From Coleofasciculus sp937127375 (GTDB taxonomy: Bacteria; Cyanobacteriota; Cyanobacteriia; Cyanobacteriales; Coleofasciculaceae): a stretch of DNA of 64,000 nt. Each line of letters opens with the position of its first letter. Position 1 is the stretch's first letter. Positions 54,611-63,033 of this stretch are shown piece by piece. The position numbers were made by a program, and so were the translations under genes. The stretch lies in the NCBI GenBank assembly GCA_040218875.1, contig JAVJQP010000058.1; one strand, given 5' to 3'. The notes below the pieces were generated by a model. That model ran no database searches. It was not told the origin of the DNA and saw only the letters and a list, made by a program, of their open reading frames with translations.

Positions 54611-55070
54611 TCTGGCGTGGCACAGCTAAAATAGTGGCATAGATTTGACGGTTAAATCAGGCGCAAGCAACCTATTGTAGGGACACGGCATTGCCCATTG
54701 GTGTCAACTTAAGCTGGTTTGTACCCATCAGGAGACAGAGAGCGATGGTAGAATGAGGCTTTCAGCTTTCGGTTGAAGGGTGTGAAGACTGGAGGGGATC
54801 ACGTTGGCTCTTTGGGTTGATTGTTTACCTCTCAAATGAAAATGCAATTATAGAGGTTTGAGGTATTGGGCAAAAACAGTGAATTAAGTTTATGCCAAAT
54901 GATGTCTTGAGGGTGAAAGAAGTAAGCTGTCAAGAAAACCCAACAGGATTAAGAGCTAAAGCTCTTAGTACGAACCTGAATCAGGGCGGGTTTTGTTGTG
55001 CATTTATCGGTAAATATCTGAATTGAATGGCTAAACCCGCCCCTACAGTGGTTAAACCCAGCCCTAGAAT
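54611..55070. repeat. Intergenic repeats
   Basis: 54613-54670 matches 5821-5885 (GGCACAGCTAAAATAGTGG and following). 54982-55046 is a GGGCGGGTTTTGTTG ... AAACCCGCCCCTAC element. No gene found. Confidence 0.7.
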
Positions 55071-55394
55071 TTAGGCGTTGACTTTATCCAACAGATTAGA
55101 CGCGATGAATTCCCATTCTTGGCTCAATTCACCGTTAAATTGTGACTGTCCACTGCGTCTGTACCAATAACGGGCGTTGCTTAAGTCACCTTCTTCGCGA
55201 TGAAGATAAGCATGAACCCATGCACTATCACTATCGCTGGCATTCTGCACGATATCATGCGCTCGGTGCCAATCCCCTCTTTTGTCATACCACAACGCTT
55301 GCAATGCTTTGGGTAATTGAGAAGGACATTTTTCCTGTTTCGCCGTTAATTGAGTAAATTCATCCAATATCATAGTTCTCATAAAATCACACAT
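55071..55394 (-). CDS. Conserved-looking protein of unknown function
   Basis: A 107-residue soluble protein with Trp-rich helical pairs: QALWYDKRGDWHRAHDIVQN, then AWVHAYLHREEGDLSNARYW, then WYRRSG. This is the helix-turn-helix repeat pattern of a short TPR-like protein. The true start may be M6 or M8. No neighbour indicates its role. Confidence 0.65.
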   Translation of the reverse strand: MCDFMRTMILDEFTQLTAKQEKCPSQLPKALQALWYDKRGDWHRAHDIVQNASDSDSAWVHAYLHREEGDLSNARYWYRRSGQSQFNGELSQEWEFIASNLLDKVNA

Positions 55395-55520
55395 TTATGC
55401 TCATCAGCTTGATCTATTATAAAATTTGTTACTCCATAAGACAAATTACATCGATTCTCCCAAACGATCGCGGATTTACCGATAGCGACTTAATGACTAT
55501 TGCCACAACTGTAAATCTGC

Positions 55521-55757
55521 TTACAATTGGCTATTGTTGAAAAGTCTAAGTAATTGGGGCGAGTGCGTTGTGGCGGCAACTTGAATCTTATTTGGGTCAA
55601 CTTGATGCTCAATGAATTGAATTAGTAGATTATTGAAGTGGCTGGCAAAAATGCTTCTGCCTGAATCGGAATATCTGTCGCTAGTTATGCTAGCTGTGAT
55701 ACAACAGGTTGAGAAGAAATAAAAGGAATAGGGCGGTTTATGGAAAAGACCGCGCAA
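55521..55757 (-). pseudogene. AAA-ATPase C-terminal fragment
   Basis: Only the last 45 or so residues are recognisable: FIEHQVDPNKIQVAATTHSP followed by QLLRLF. This is the switch/His region near the C-terminus of the AAA_15/AAA_21 group of predicted ATPases (xxATTHSPxLL). Walker motifs and the rest are missing, and the upstream 33 residues have no similarity to the family. It is a remnant. Confidence 0.55.
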
Positions 55758-55813
55758 TTATGAACCGGCGAAGACAGCGCAACTACAAGCGTAACTATGA
55801 ACGAACAGAAAAA

Positions 55814-55835
55814 GACCCACTGGAGGTCGTGGGTC
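55814..55835. terminator. GACCCAC hairpin
   Basis: GACCCAC, an 8-base loop, GTGGGTC. Found in the 258-base gap after the AAA fragment and before the three-gene cluster. Weak terminator candidate. Confidence 0.35.
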
Positions 55836-56015
55836 GTCTAGTCTAGTGCAACGCCTTTATACTACCGACTGTAAAATGGGGGAGTATTGGTCTAGCTCAC
55901 AGTGTTCTAGTGATTTTAAAGTGACCTGGTGCGATCGCGATATCACAGAACTGGCTTCCTTCTTCCCCTGACTGATGCACTGGCGTTGCGTTGACTGGCA
56001 TTGGGATGCACCGAA

Positions 56016-56420
56016 TTAAGGAGAGCGATCGCCATAAACCTGTTCAAAGTGAGCATCAATCGGTTCGCAAAAGTTAGTCACGCCTTGGCTGAGAGCCGAC
56101 ATCAGGACTGGTGTTGCTAGAATCGCCGGAAGTAGGGGTGTCCCGGCTAAGTATTCAATCACCTGAGAATAAGAGCCATTGAGCAAATCTTGGCGAAATT
56201 CCGGCTTACAAATAACCGCACGGCATTTTTTGGCTAAATCGTCTAACCATCGAGCATTGTCACTTTGGGGCTGTTGTCCGGCTCGAATCGCGAGTGCGAT
56301 CGCGGCGTCTTCTAAATCCCCCTCGCAATCCTCAATCGCATCAAGCGCTTGCATCGCTTCGGGGTTATGGGAAAGCTGAGAGCGGAATCGGGCAATTTCT
56401 TGAGAGGTCACAATAGTCAT
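56016..56420 (-). CDS. Unknown protein, third gene of the LexA-box cluster
   Basis: A 134-residue soluble, acidic helical protein (NPEAMQALDAIEDCEGDLED and AAIALAIRAGQQP, then a helical C-terminal half). It has no signal peptide, membrane segment or metal motif. It lies 199 bases downstream of the gene at 56620-56997 on the same strand. I do not recognise a family. Confidence 0.65.
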   Translation of the reverse strand: MTIVTSQEIARFRSQLSHNPEAMQALDAIEDCEGDLEDAAIALAIRAGQQPQSDNARWLDDLAKKCRAVICKPEFRQDLLNGSYSQVIEYLAGTPLLPAILATPVLMSALSQGVTNFCEPIDAHFEQVYGDRSP

Positions 56421-56619
56421 AGTTTATTTTGGGCAACTTACCCAGCCTGGAACAGGGTTTTGCAACTATAACTATTTTCGTCTATTGCACCGTTGAACTA
56501 CCATCAGTAGGGAACCCTTCATCAAGAGTCCCCTACTAAGGCAATAAGGCAGAAATCACTGAACAGTAAACATCTCCCTCAGCTTCTCTACCGACAAAGC
56601 TGCTCACGTATTTCGGCTA

Positions 56620-56997
56620 TTACACGCCCAGCAACAGATCACCAATATCTGAACCATTAAGCTGGCGGGCGATTGCCAGTCGAGCTTCCAGTTTGGCAAC
56701 ACTGAACTGATTCCGCAAGTATTCCAAATTAGCCACAGCGTTCGCCTTTTGATTGGTTAGCCGCATTACAGTGTTGAGGGCGTGCTGATATTCCAAATTC
56801 ACCTCTAGTAGCTCAAATCGACGCGCCTTGCGTTGTGAGTCATTTTTTAACTCAGAATCGAAGGCAATTTGCTTGTCAATACTGGCTTCTAGGCGATGAA
56901 TATTAAGTTGCACCGCCTGAATTTGCGAGTCCAAATCATTAACGGTTTGAGCGGCTTGTGCGATCGCGGCGGGGTACTGACTCATGTTCATCGTCAA
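56620..56997 (-). CDS. Unknown coiled-coil protein, second gene of the LexA-box cluster
   Basis: A 125-residue protein with a nearly continuous coiled coil: VNDLDSQIQAVQLNIHRLEA through LEVNLEYQHALNTVMRLTNQ and KANAVANLEYLRNQF. It lies 66 bases downstream of the 57064-57393 gene. A structural or DNA-associated role is possible, but no family is recognised. Confidence 0.65.
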   Translation of the reverse strand: MTMNMSQYPAAIAQAAQTVNDLDSQIQAVQLNIHRLEASIDKQIAFDSELKNDSQRKARRFELLEVNLEYQHALNTVMRLTNQKANAVANLEYLRNQFSVAKLEARLAIARQLNGSDIGDLLLGV

Positions 56998-57063
56998 TCT
57001 TCCTGTATGAAAGTATCAATCTGGACAATCCTTTATCCGGTTATCCGCTAGACAGTTAACTGA

Positions 57064-57393
57064 CTACGCCACCCATTCCGAAGCTTGGGACTTGACTGTC
57101 TTGGTGGCTCCATCCAGGGAATTCCTCTGAGGCTGAGGATTTGGGGCTTTCTCTAAAAGGTTGACTTCAATATTCACCTCCACTAAGTACGATCCCGCTT
57201 CATCCCCCACGGCTTGGGCGATTAAACTGGCAAAATCCGGGCGTTCTGCGGTGATTGGGTGGCGTAGGATGCGTTGTTCCCACTCGTACTCGGCGTTGGG
57301 GTTGATGCTGAGGATGTAATGCTTAATCATGGCGAAAGTCTTGAATGGTTTAGGGGTCAGGCGTTCACGGCGTAAAATCTTTGATAGTTCCAT
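57064..57393 (-). CDS. Unknown protein, first gene behind a LexA-box-like operator
   Basis: A 109-residue protein, MELSKILRRE and then MIKHYILSINPNAEYEWEQR. The conserved-looking core is at about 22-90 (VGDEAGSYLVEVNIEVNLLE). The ATG at 57391-57393 is only 3 bases from the operator at 57397-57410, which leaves no room for a ribosome site. Either the transcript is leaderless or the true start is M22 at 57328-57330. It is the promoter-proximal gene of a three-gene minus-strand cluster. I do not recognise a family. Confidence 0.6.
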   Translation of the reverse strand: MELSKILRRERLTPKPFKTFAMIKHYILSINPNAEYEWEQRILRHPITAERPDFASLIAQAVGDEAGSYLVEVNIEVNLLEKAPNPQPQRNSLDGATKTVKSQASEWVA

Positions 57394-57396
57394 TAT

Positions 57397-57410
57397 AGTA
57401 CATTTGTACT
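57397..57410. promoter_or_regulatory. LexA-box-like operator
   Basis: AGTACATTTGTACT fits the cyanobacterial LexA consensus RGTACNNNDGTWCB at every position and on both strands, with arms AGTACA and TGTACT around TT. It is just upstream of the 57064-57393 start, where a repressor would block transcription. Confidence 0.6.
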
Positions 57411-57742
57411 GTAGTGACGAGGGGTTTTGGGGATTGGAGGTGTAGGGGCGGGTTTCACTGATAACGTTTCTCTACAAACCGATAACTTTACTAAACCCGC
57501 CCTTATCGGGATGCAAGGAAGAGATTAAACCTGGTTGATCCTTGTCGGAGATACAGTTTTGGAGTTAAATTTCTCTTGGCTCTGAGCAGTTTTATGCTAA
57601 TACCCTTGGTGCGTTACGCTTCGCTAACGCACCCTACAATAGTGGAATAGATTTTACAGTAAATAAAAGACGTAGCCATGCTACGTCTTCCTAAGAATGC
57701 AGAATTTATTTTGACCGTTAACTGTGTTGCTGAAGTGATAGT
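57411..57742. repeat. Intergenic repeats
   Basis: 57442-57502 is a GTAGGGGCGGGTTT ... AAACCCGCCCT element. 57669-57688 is AGACGTAGCCATGCTACGTC, related to 9662. GCGTTACGCTTCGCTAACGC at about 57611 is a short palindrome. No gene. Confidence 0.7.
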
Positions 57743-59449
57743 CTATTCCATCTCAGCATACTCTGGCTGAACGTCGTGGTGACTCTTACCATTTGAGTGA
57801 CCATTCGACAACGATTGCATCGGTAACGTGTTATTAAACCAGAGCGCTTGCTGAGGCACTGAAAGCAAGATTCCCGCTTCATCAAACACCACTTTTAGAC
57901 GACGACGAAACTCTCGCGCTACTTCCCATTGTTTTAAAGGCTGGGTTTTAATCCACACGCGAATAATAAAACCGCGATCGCCAAAATTATCTACCCCTAA
58001 AATGTCGGGTTCATCCAGGATACGCTCCCGCCACATTTGGGTCATAAGCATCTCGTGTGCCACCTGTCTGACCAAATCCAATGCTTTATCAACATCGGCT
58101 TGATAGGTAACGGGAATATTTAAATCTGCTCGTGACCAATTACTCGAAAGATTTGCCACAATTCTAACTTCACTGTTGGGAACCGTAATTAATCGTCCCT
58201 CAGCATCCCGCAACTGAGTAATCCGGAGGTTAATCATTTCCACAAACCCGCCAACATCTCCCACGGTAATCACGTCACCAACGGCATACTGATCTTCTAG
58301 GAGAATGAAGAAGCCATTGATGGCATCTTTGATCAAATTTTGCGATGCCAAAGACAAGCCTAAACCGATGATCCCAGCACCAGCTAACAGCGGACCAATG
58401 TCAATCCCAATTGCCGCTAGCGCCACTAAAAGTCCGATCGCACTAAAACTCAAGGTGATAATATTTTTGGTTACCCCAGACACCGTTGACACACGCAACT
58501 GCGATCGCTGGGCGCTTTCTGGTGTCAATAAATGATTCCTAGCAATCGCAGATGAAAAGCGATCGGTTAAGGCATAAGATAGCCGGATGATCACGTAAGT
58601 CCCCAAGCCAACAACACCCACGCGAATTGGAATCCGGAAACTGGCAAGGATTAAGATCTGTATGGGTCGTGTGTAAGGAAATAGACTTAAAATGAATAGA
58701 CTTCCTCCCACCCAGATAACCCCTTGCGTCAGTTGCAGCAGGCGATGTAAAACTTCTTTGACATTTCGCTGTTGATTTTGGGTAAGTTGAGTGGATATTG
58801 GCGTGGTGTTCGATTGGGAAGGCTCTAACAGTTGTTTGGAGCGTTTTAAGCGGCGTTCCCAACGATAAATGAGTAAGCTGGCAACAATCATGGCTACGCC
58901 AGTACCAACGGCAACTCCCACTCGATCCGTCAAAACATCAGGTTGTCGTTCCTGTTTTGCCTGGGGAAGTTGTTGTTCAAGCTGTTCGATAATTTCGTCG
59001 GCTCTAGTCTCTATCGGCACTCCTGTGAGATCAGCATCTTGATCGGTAACGCTCATCAAGCGAACTTCTTTGAACCGATTGTCTTGCTCATCTAGAAGAG
59101 AGATGTAAATTTCGGGTAAATTGCTTTGTTGGTCTAGTTCTTGACGAATCTCTAATTCAGCGTTCTGGTTTTTGAAGTAAGTACGGCTGATATCCTGTAA
59201 TCGCTGTTCAATTTCTTGCATGCGTTGGGGGAACTGGGATTTTGGTGCGGCAATCTCGAATAAACAGCGACCATCAAGTCGAACACAACCCGAATCAACG
59301 GTATCCTCTGATGACTGCTTGAGGGGATTCGGAGTCGGTATGTTCACATTGGGTAAACCGGGTATCTGAGCCTGAACTGGAGAGACAACCCAGCCCGCTA
59401 ACGCAATTGATCCGGCAATTGTCCAAGCTGAAATTCGCATTTTCCTCAT
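57743..59449 (-). CDS. MscS-family mechanosensitive channel
   Basis: A 568-residue inner-membrane protein. A signal peptide is followed by an extended periplasmic N-terminus (about 30-165), membrane helices at about 180-200, 235-260, 270-290 and 325-350, then the pore helix LLAGAGIIGLGLSLASQNL and the beta domain DQYAVGDVITVGDVGGFVEM. The C-terminal segment (LRQVAHEMLMTQMW ... VWIKTQPLKQWEVAREFRRR) follows the MscS family. It probably relieves osmotic stress. It is alone on its strand. Confidence 0.9.
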   Translation of the reverse strand: MRKMRISAWTIAGSIALAGWVVSPVQAQIPGLPNVNIPTPNPLKQSSEDTVDSGCVRLDGRCLFEIAAPKSQFPQRMQEIEQRLQDISRTYFKNQNAELEIRQELDQQSNLPEIYISLLDEQDNRFKEVRLMSVTDQDADLTGVPIETRADEIIEQLEQQLPQAKQERQPDVLTDRVGVAVGTGVAMIVASLLIYRWERRLKRSKQLLEPSQSNTTPISTQLTQNQQRNVKEVLHRLLQLTQGVIWVGGSLFILSLFPYTRPIQILILASFRIPIRVGVVGLGTYVIIRLSYALTDRFSSAIARNHLLTPESAQRSQLRVSTVSGVTKNIITLSFSAIGLLVALAAIGIDIGPLLAGAGIIGLGLSLASQNLIKDAINGFFILLEDQYAVGDVITVGDVGGFVEMINLRITQLRDAEGRLITVPNSEVRIVANLSSNWSRADLNIPVTYQADVDKALDLVRQVAHEMLMTQMWRERILDEPDILGVDNFGDRGFIIRVWIKTQPLKQWEVAREFRRRLKVVFDEAGILLSVPQQALWFNNTLPMQSLSNGHSNGKSHHDVQPEYAEME

Positions 59450-59817
59450 CCTGATTGTTTGCTTGTTATTTTTCTTAACAATTCAGTATATAGACTAAAA
59501 AAAAATTTAACAGTAGCCAATTAGGGGTAAAAGCTTGTAAAACTGGCAATATGACCTTGTTTGAGCCGGATACAAATTCTTGATCAAAAAAAGTTATAGT
59601 ATTCGAGCCAGTCACAAGCAAATATTAACAATCACTCTTTTCGAGTTATCCTCCATCGTAGGAGGTAGTTTGAAGGAACTCTCTGGGTGCTAACCTAATC
59701 CATCAAATCAAATATCTATTTCATTTATGTGTAGAAGAACCAGAGGAACCCCCAGAACCTGTCCCACCCTTGTTACCCCCCGCCCAAGCCTCTGTCCTTC
59801 ACCAGCCACCAAGAAGT
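59450..59817. other. Upstream region of the MscS gene
   Basis: 368 AT-rich to moderately GC-rich bases. A minus-strand tail (GGNKGGTGSGGSSGSSTHK-like, about 59725-59790) looks like the Gly/Ser-rich end of a cyanobacterial protein but opens directly after a stop, so it is not called. No other gene. Confidence 0.4.
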
Positions 59818-60045
59818 CAATTGTAGGGGCGGGTTTAGGCACAATTGTAGGGGCGGGTTTAGGCACAATTGTAGGGGCGGGTTTAGGCACATAGGCACAA
59901 TTGTAGGGGCGGGTTTAGGGACTAAATTCAGATATTCACCGATAACCGAACAACAAAACCCGCCCTCCCCACCGATAACCGAACAACAAAACCCGCCCTC
60001 CCCACCGATAACCGAACAACAAAACCCACCCTCCCCGGCGATAAC
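59818..60045. repeat. Two adjacent tandem arrays built from the GGGGCGGGTTT element
   Basis: The left array has four units beginning CAATTGTAGGGGCGGGTTTA (24-base period, one unit expanded). The right array has four 33-34-base units of ACCGATAACCGAACAACAAA and then ACCCGCCCTCCCC. The left unit is one arm of the dispersed element and the right unit is the other arm, so the two arms have each expanded separately around one 30-base centre. The array lies 73 bases before ahcY. Confidence 0.85.
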
Positions 60046-60118
60046 CGAACTTATCTTATGGGAGATCGGCTAAGTTAGGTAAGATGACAATGCAAATTAA
60101 ATAAAACCAATCAAATCT

Positions 60119-61396
60119 ATGACAGCAACATCTACTGCGCTCAAACACGAAGTCAAAGACATATCCCTAGCGCCTGGTGGAAAACAGCGCATCGAATGGG
60201 CGGGACGGGAAATGCCCGTTTTGCGGCAAATACAGGAACGTTTTGCCCAAACCAAACCCCTAGCCGGGATTCGCCTAATTGCTTGCTGCCACGTTACCAC
60301 CGAAACCGCTCATTTAGCGATCGCGCTGAAAAATGCGGGGGCTGACTCGCTGCTGATTGCCAGCAATCCCCTGTCTACTCAGGATGATGTCGCCGCTAGT
60401 TTAGTCGCCGATTACGGTATTCCTGTCTTTGCCATCAAAGGCGAAGATAACGCCACCTACAACCGCCACGTTCAAATTGCCCTGGATCACAAACCCAATC
60501 TGATCATTGATGATGGGAGTGATGTGACAGCGACTCTGGTGAAGGAACGGCAAAACCAGATTGGTGATATTATCGGTACCACCGAGGAAACCACCACCGG
60601 AATTGTCCGCTTGCAGGCAATGTTCAATCAGGGAGTTCTCACCTTCCCCGCGATGAACGTGAATGACGCTGATACCAAGCACTTCTTTGATAACCGCTAC
60701 GGTACCGGACAATCCACCCTCGACGGTATTATCCGCGCCACCAACATTCTGCTAGCTGGAAAAACCATTGTCATTGCGGGCTATGGTTGGTGTGGCAAAG
60801 GTGCCGCAATGCGGGCGCGAGGTATGGGCGCGAATGTGATTGTCACTGAAATTGACCCGATTAAGGCGATTGAAGCCGTCATGGATGGTTTCCGGGTAAT
60901 GCCGATGATTGAAGCCGCTTCCCATGGTGATGTATTTATTACCGTTACCGGAAACAAGCACGTCATTCGCCCAGAACATTTTGAAGTGATGAAAGATGGC
61001 GCAATGGTGTGTAATTCCGGTCACTTCGATATTGAAATTGACCTGAAATCCTTGGCAGAGTTATCCACGGAATATCGCCAAGTTCGCAACTTTACCCAAC
61101 AGTATTTCCTGAAGGGCGGCAAATCTATTATCGTATTGGGTGAAGGACGGTTAATTAACCTAGCTGCCGCCGAAGGACACCCCAGTGCGGTGATGGATAT
61201 GAGTTTTGCCAATCAAGCTTTGGCGTGTGAATATCTGGTGCAGAATAAAGGCAAACTAGAACCGGGTCTACATTCCATTCCAACGGAGATTGATAAGGAA
61301 ATTGGACGGTTGAAATTGCAGGCAATGGGGATCTCACTGGATACCTTAACCACTGAGCAAGTTGAGTATATGAACTCGTGGACATCAGGAACCTAG
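60119..61396 (+). CDS. ahcY: Adenosylhomocysteinase
   Basis: A 425-residue NAD-dependent enzyme that splits S-adenosylhomocysteine into adenosine and homocysteine, recycling the product of methyltransferases. ACCHVTTETAHLAIAL at the start, IDDGSDVTATLV, TTEETTTGIVRL (about 155-167), YGWCGKGAAMRARGMGANVI (the Rossmann NAD site, about 222-241) and FMVCNSGHFDIEID-type C-terminal region are diagnostic. Full-length. It stands alone; the ATG is preceded by the repeat array. Confidence 0.96.
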   Translation: MTATSTALKHEVKDISLAPGGKQRIEWAGREMPVLRQIQERFAQTKPLAGIRLIACCHVTTETAHLAIALKNAGADSLLIASNPLSTQDDVAASLVADYGIPVFAIKGEDNATYNRHVQIALDHKPNLIIDDGSDVTATLVKERQNQIGDIIGTTEETTTGIVRLQAMFNQGVLTFPAMNVNDADTKHFFDNRYGTGQSTLDGIIRATNILLAGKTIVIAGYGWCGKGAAMRARGMGANVIVTEIDPIKAIEAVMDGFRVMPMIEAASHGDVFITVTGNKHVIRPEHFEVMKDGAMVCNSGHFDIEIDLKSLAELSTEYRQVRNFTQQYFLKGGKSIIVLGEGRLINLAAAEGHPSAVMDMSFANQALACEYLVQNKGKLEPGLHSIPTEIDKEIGRLKLQAMGISLDTLTTEQVEYMNSWTSGT

Positions 61397-61445
61397 TTCG
61401 GAATTTTTCGGGTGTGGTATCATGCCTGACTTGATCCTCAAAACC

Positions 61446-61478
61446 AGATCCCCGACTTCTTGAAGAAGTCGGGGATCT
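61446..61478. terminator. Perfect AGATCCCCGACTTCTT hairpin
   Basis: AGATCCCCGACTTCTT, a single G, and its exact complement, a 16-bp stem just after ahcY. Same family as 9238 and 51432. Confidence 0.75.
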
Positions 61479-61536
61479 CCAGAAATCGGGGATATAATTC
61501 AGCAAATTCTCAATTTTTATCGAAGGTTTCAGGAAA

Positions 61537-62157
61537 ATGGCTCGACTTTCGGTTGAACTGCAACGTTATTTTTTTGAAGAAGATCGACAGCCTCAGGTGA
61601 AACTGGCAGATATTCTGTCTTTCGCGGGGGAGCGAATTTTTGGGTTTTTGTTTGTTATCCTGTCACTTCCCTCAGCTTTACCCGTTCCAGCACCGGGTTA
61701 TTCGATCCCCTTTGGCATCATCATGCTGATTTTAGCCTTTCAGCTTATCATTGGAGCCAAACGTCCCTGGTTACCCCAGAAAGTCATGAATAGCAGGATG
61801 AAACTGGAAACAGTGCAGGGACTGGTTAAAGGGGGGATTCCTTGGTTAAAGAAGATTGAAGCGATCGCACGTCCCCGTCTGGCTTATCTCTGTACCAGTC
61901 TAACGGGTCGTGTGGTAATTGGGGTGGCGATCGCGCTAATGTCCATCTCGATGATGATTCCCATCCCCGGAACCAATACCTTACCCGCGATCGGTATTTT
62001 TGTCACAGGTTTTGGCTTAATTGAAGATGATGGGGCAATTAGCTTAGGCGGATTAGTTATTTGTTTACTGGGCGGAATTCTCTCAATTTCTGTTTTACTT
62101 GCCGTTTGGTTGGGCGGTGCAAGTTTGGTGGATTGGCTCAAAGATGTTCTGCGTTGA
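61537..62157 (+). CDS. ExoD-family exopolysaccharide synthesis protein
   Basis: A 206-residue membrane protein with about four helices. FGFLFVILSLPSALPVPAPG with YSIPFGIIMLILAFQLIIGA and, near the end, MIPIPGTNTLPAIGIFVTGF are the ExoD (PF06055) signatures. ExoD influences exopolysaccharide production and alkali tolerance in rhizobia; the molecular activity is unknown. The ribosome site is weak. It precedes a Uma2 gene by 56 bases. Confidence 0.9.
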   Translation: MARLSVELQRYFFEEDRQPQVKLADILSFAGERIFGFLFVILSLPSALPVPAPGYSIPFGIIMLILAFQLIIGAKRPWLPQKVMNSRMKLETVQGLVKGGIPWLKKIEAIARPRLAYLCTSLTGRVVIGVAIALMSISMMIPIPGTNTLPAIGIFVTGFGLIEDDGAISLGGLVICLLGGILSISVLLAVWLGGASLVDWLKDVLR

Positions 62158-62213
62158 ACAATGCTAGCTAAAATAAATAAAAATGCAATTTGCTGTTCTC
62201 CCTTTAATGCGCC

Positions 62214-62873
62214 ATGTCCCACATTCAAGAACTCGCTCCTTCCCCAGACATCTCACAAGATGTTATCTTTCCTCCAAGTGACCTCTATAGTGATGAACCC
62301 CCCTTGGAAACTGAACTGCATCTGCGACAAATTATCTTACTCCTCAAAAGTTTAGAATGGCTATGGCGAGATAGAGATGATTTCTACGTCGCTGGCAATC
62401 TCACCATCTATTACAGTCCCCGCCAACGCAAATCGGAACACTTCCGAGGACCCGACTTTTTTGTCGTGCTAGATACTGAACGGAAAACTCGCAAAAGTTG
62501 GGTAGTCTGGGATGAAGATGGTAAATATCCGAATGTGATTATTGAAATTCTTTCTCCCAAAACCGCTGATACAGACAAAGGATTCAAGAAAAAACTCTAC
62601 CAAGATACCTTTCGTACCCCCGATTACTTTTGGTTCGATCCAAATACGTTAGAATTTGTCGGATTTCATTTAGTTGATGGAAACTATCAACCCCTCGAAC
62701 AGAACGCTCAAGGACAATTGTGGAGTCAGCAGCTTGGTTTATTTTTAGGAATTTATCAGAATCAGTTGCGTTTCTTCACTCCAGAAGGGAAACTTGTACC
62801 GACACCTGAAGAAGTGGCGGAACGCTACGCCGCAAAATTGCGAGAATTAAACATCGATCCCGAAACCCTTTAA
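62214..62873 (+). CDS. Uma2-family PD-(D/E)XK nuclease
   Basis: A 219-residue protein. GPDFFVVLDTERKTRKSW, VIIEILSPKTADTDKGFKKK and YQDTFRTPDYFWFDPNTLEF give the Uma2 core: the Asp of GPD, the E-x-L-SP of the second strand and the DKGxKxxxY helix. Such genes are extremely common in filamentous cyanobacteria and their function is uncertain. The length is a bit above the minimal domain. Confidence 0.9.
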   Translation: MSHIQELAPSPDISQDVIFPPSDLYSDEPPLETELHLRQIILLLKSLEWLWRDRDDFYVAGNLTIYYSPRQRKSEHFRGPDFFVVLDTERKTRKSWVVWDEDGKYPNVIIEILSPKTADTDKGFKKKLYQDTFRTPDYFWFDPNTLEFVGFHLVDGNYQPLEQNAQGQLWSQQLGLFLGIYQNQLRFFTPEGKLVPTPEEVAERYAAKLRELNIDPETL

Positions 62874-62977
62874 GTAGGGTTTGAGGAATATTAAAATAAC
62901 TTAATATTAATAGAATTGAGTTTATTTACACCAACCTACTTAGAAAATCGCTTAGTATAACCCGATTAGATTGTTGC

Positions 62978-63027
62978 AGTCGGTTTTAACCGACTTAAGC
63001 TATTAGCCAAGAACTTGAGTTCTTGGC
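62978..63027. terminator. Two hairpins between convergent genes
   Basis: AGTCGGTT-TT-AACCGACT at 62978-62995 and GCCAAGAACT-TG-AGTTCTTGGC at 63006-63027. They lie between the Uma2 gene and the convergent stress-protein gene, so one or both probably act as bidirectional terminators. Confidence 0.65.
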
Positions 63028-63033
63028 ATCTAA

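Noticed and set aside
59725..59790. Gly/Ser-rich minus-strand tail like the end of a cyanobacterial protein
   Set aside because: It opens immediately after an in-frame stop, has no start and is only about 25 codons long.
59818..60045. Tandem arrays taken at first for a CRISPR
   Set aside because: Units are adjacent or nearly so with no unique spacers of constant length, and no cas genes are near.
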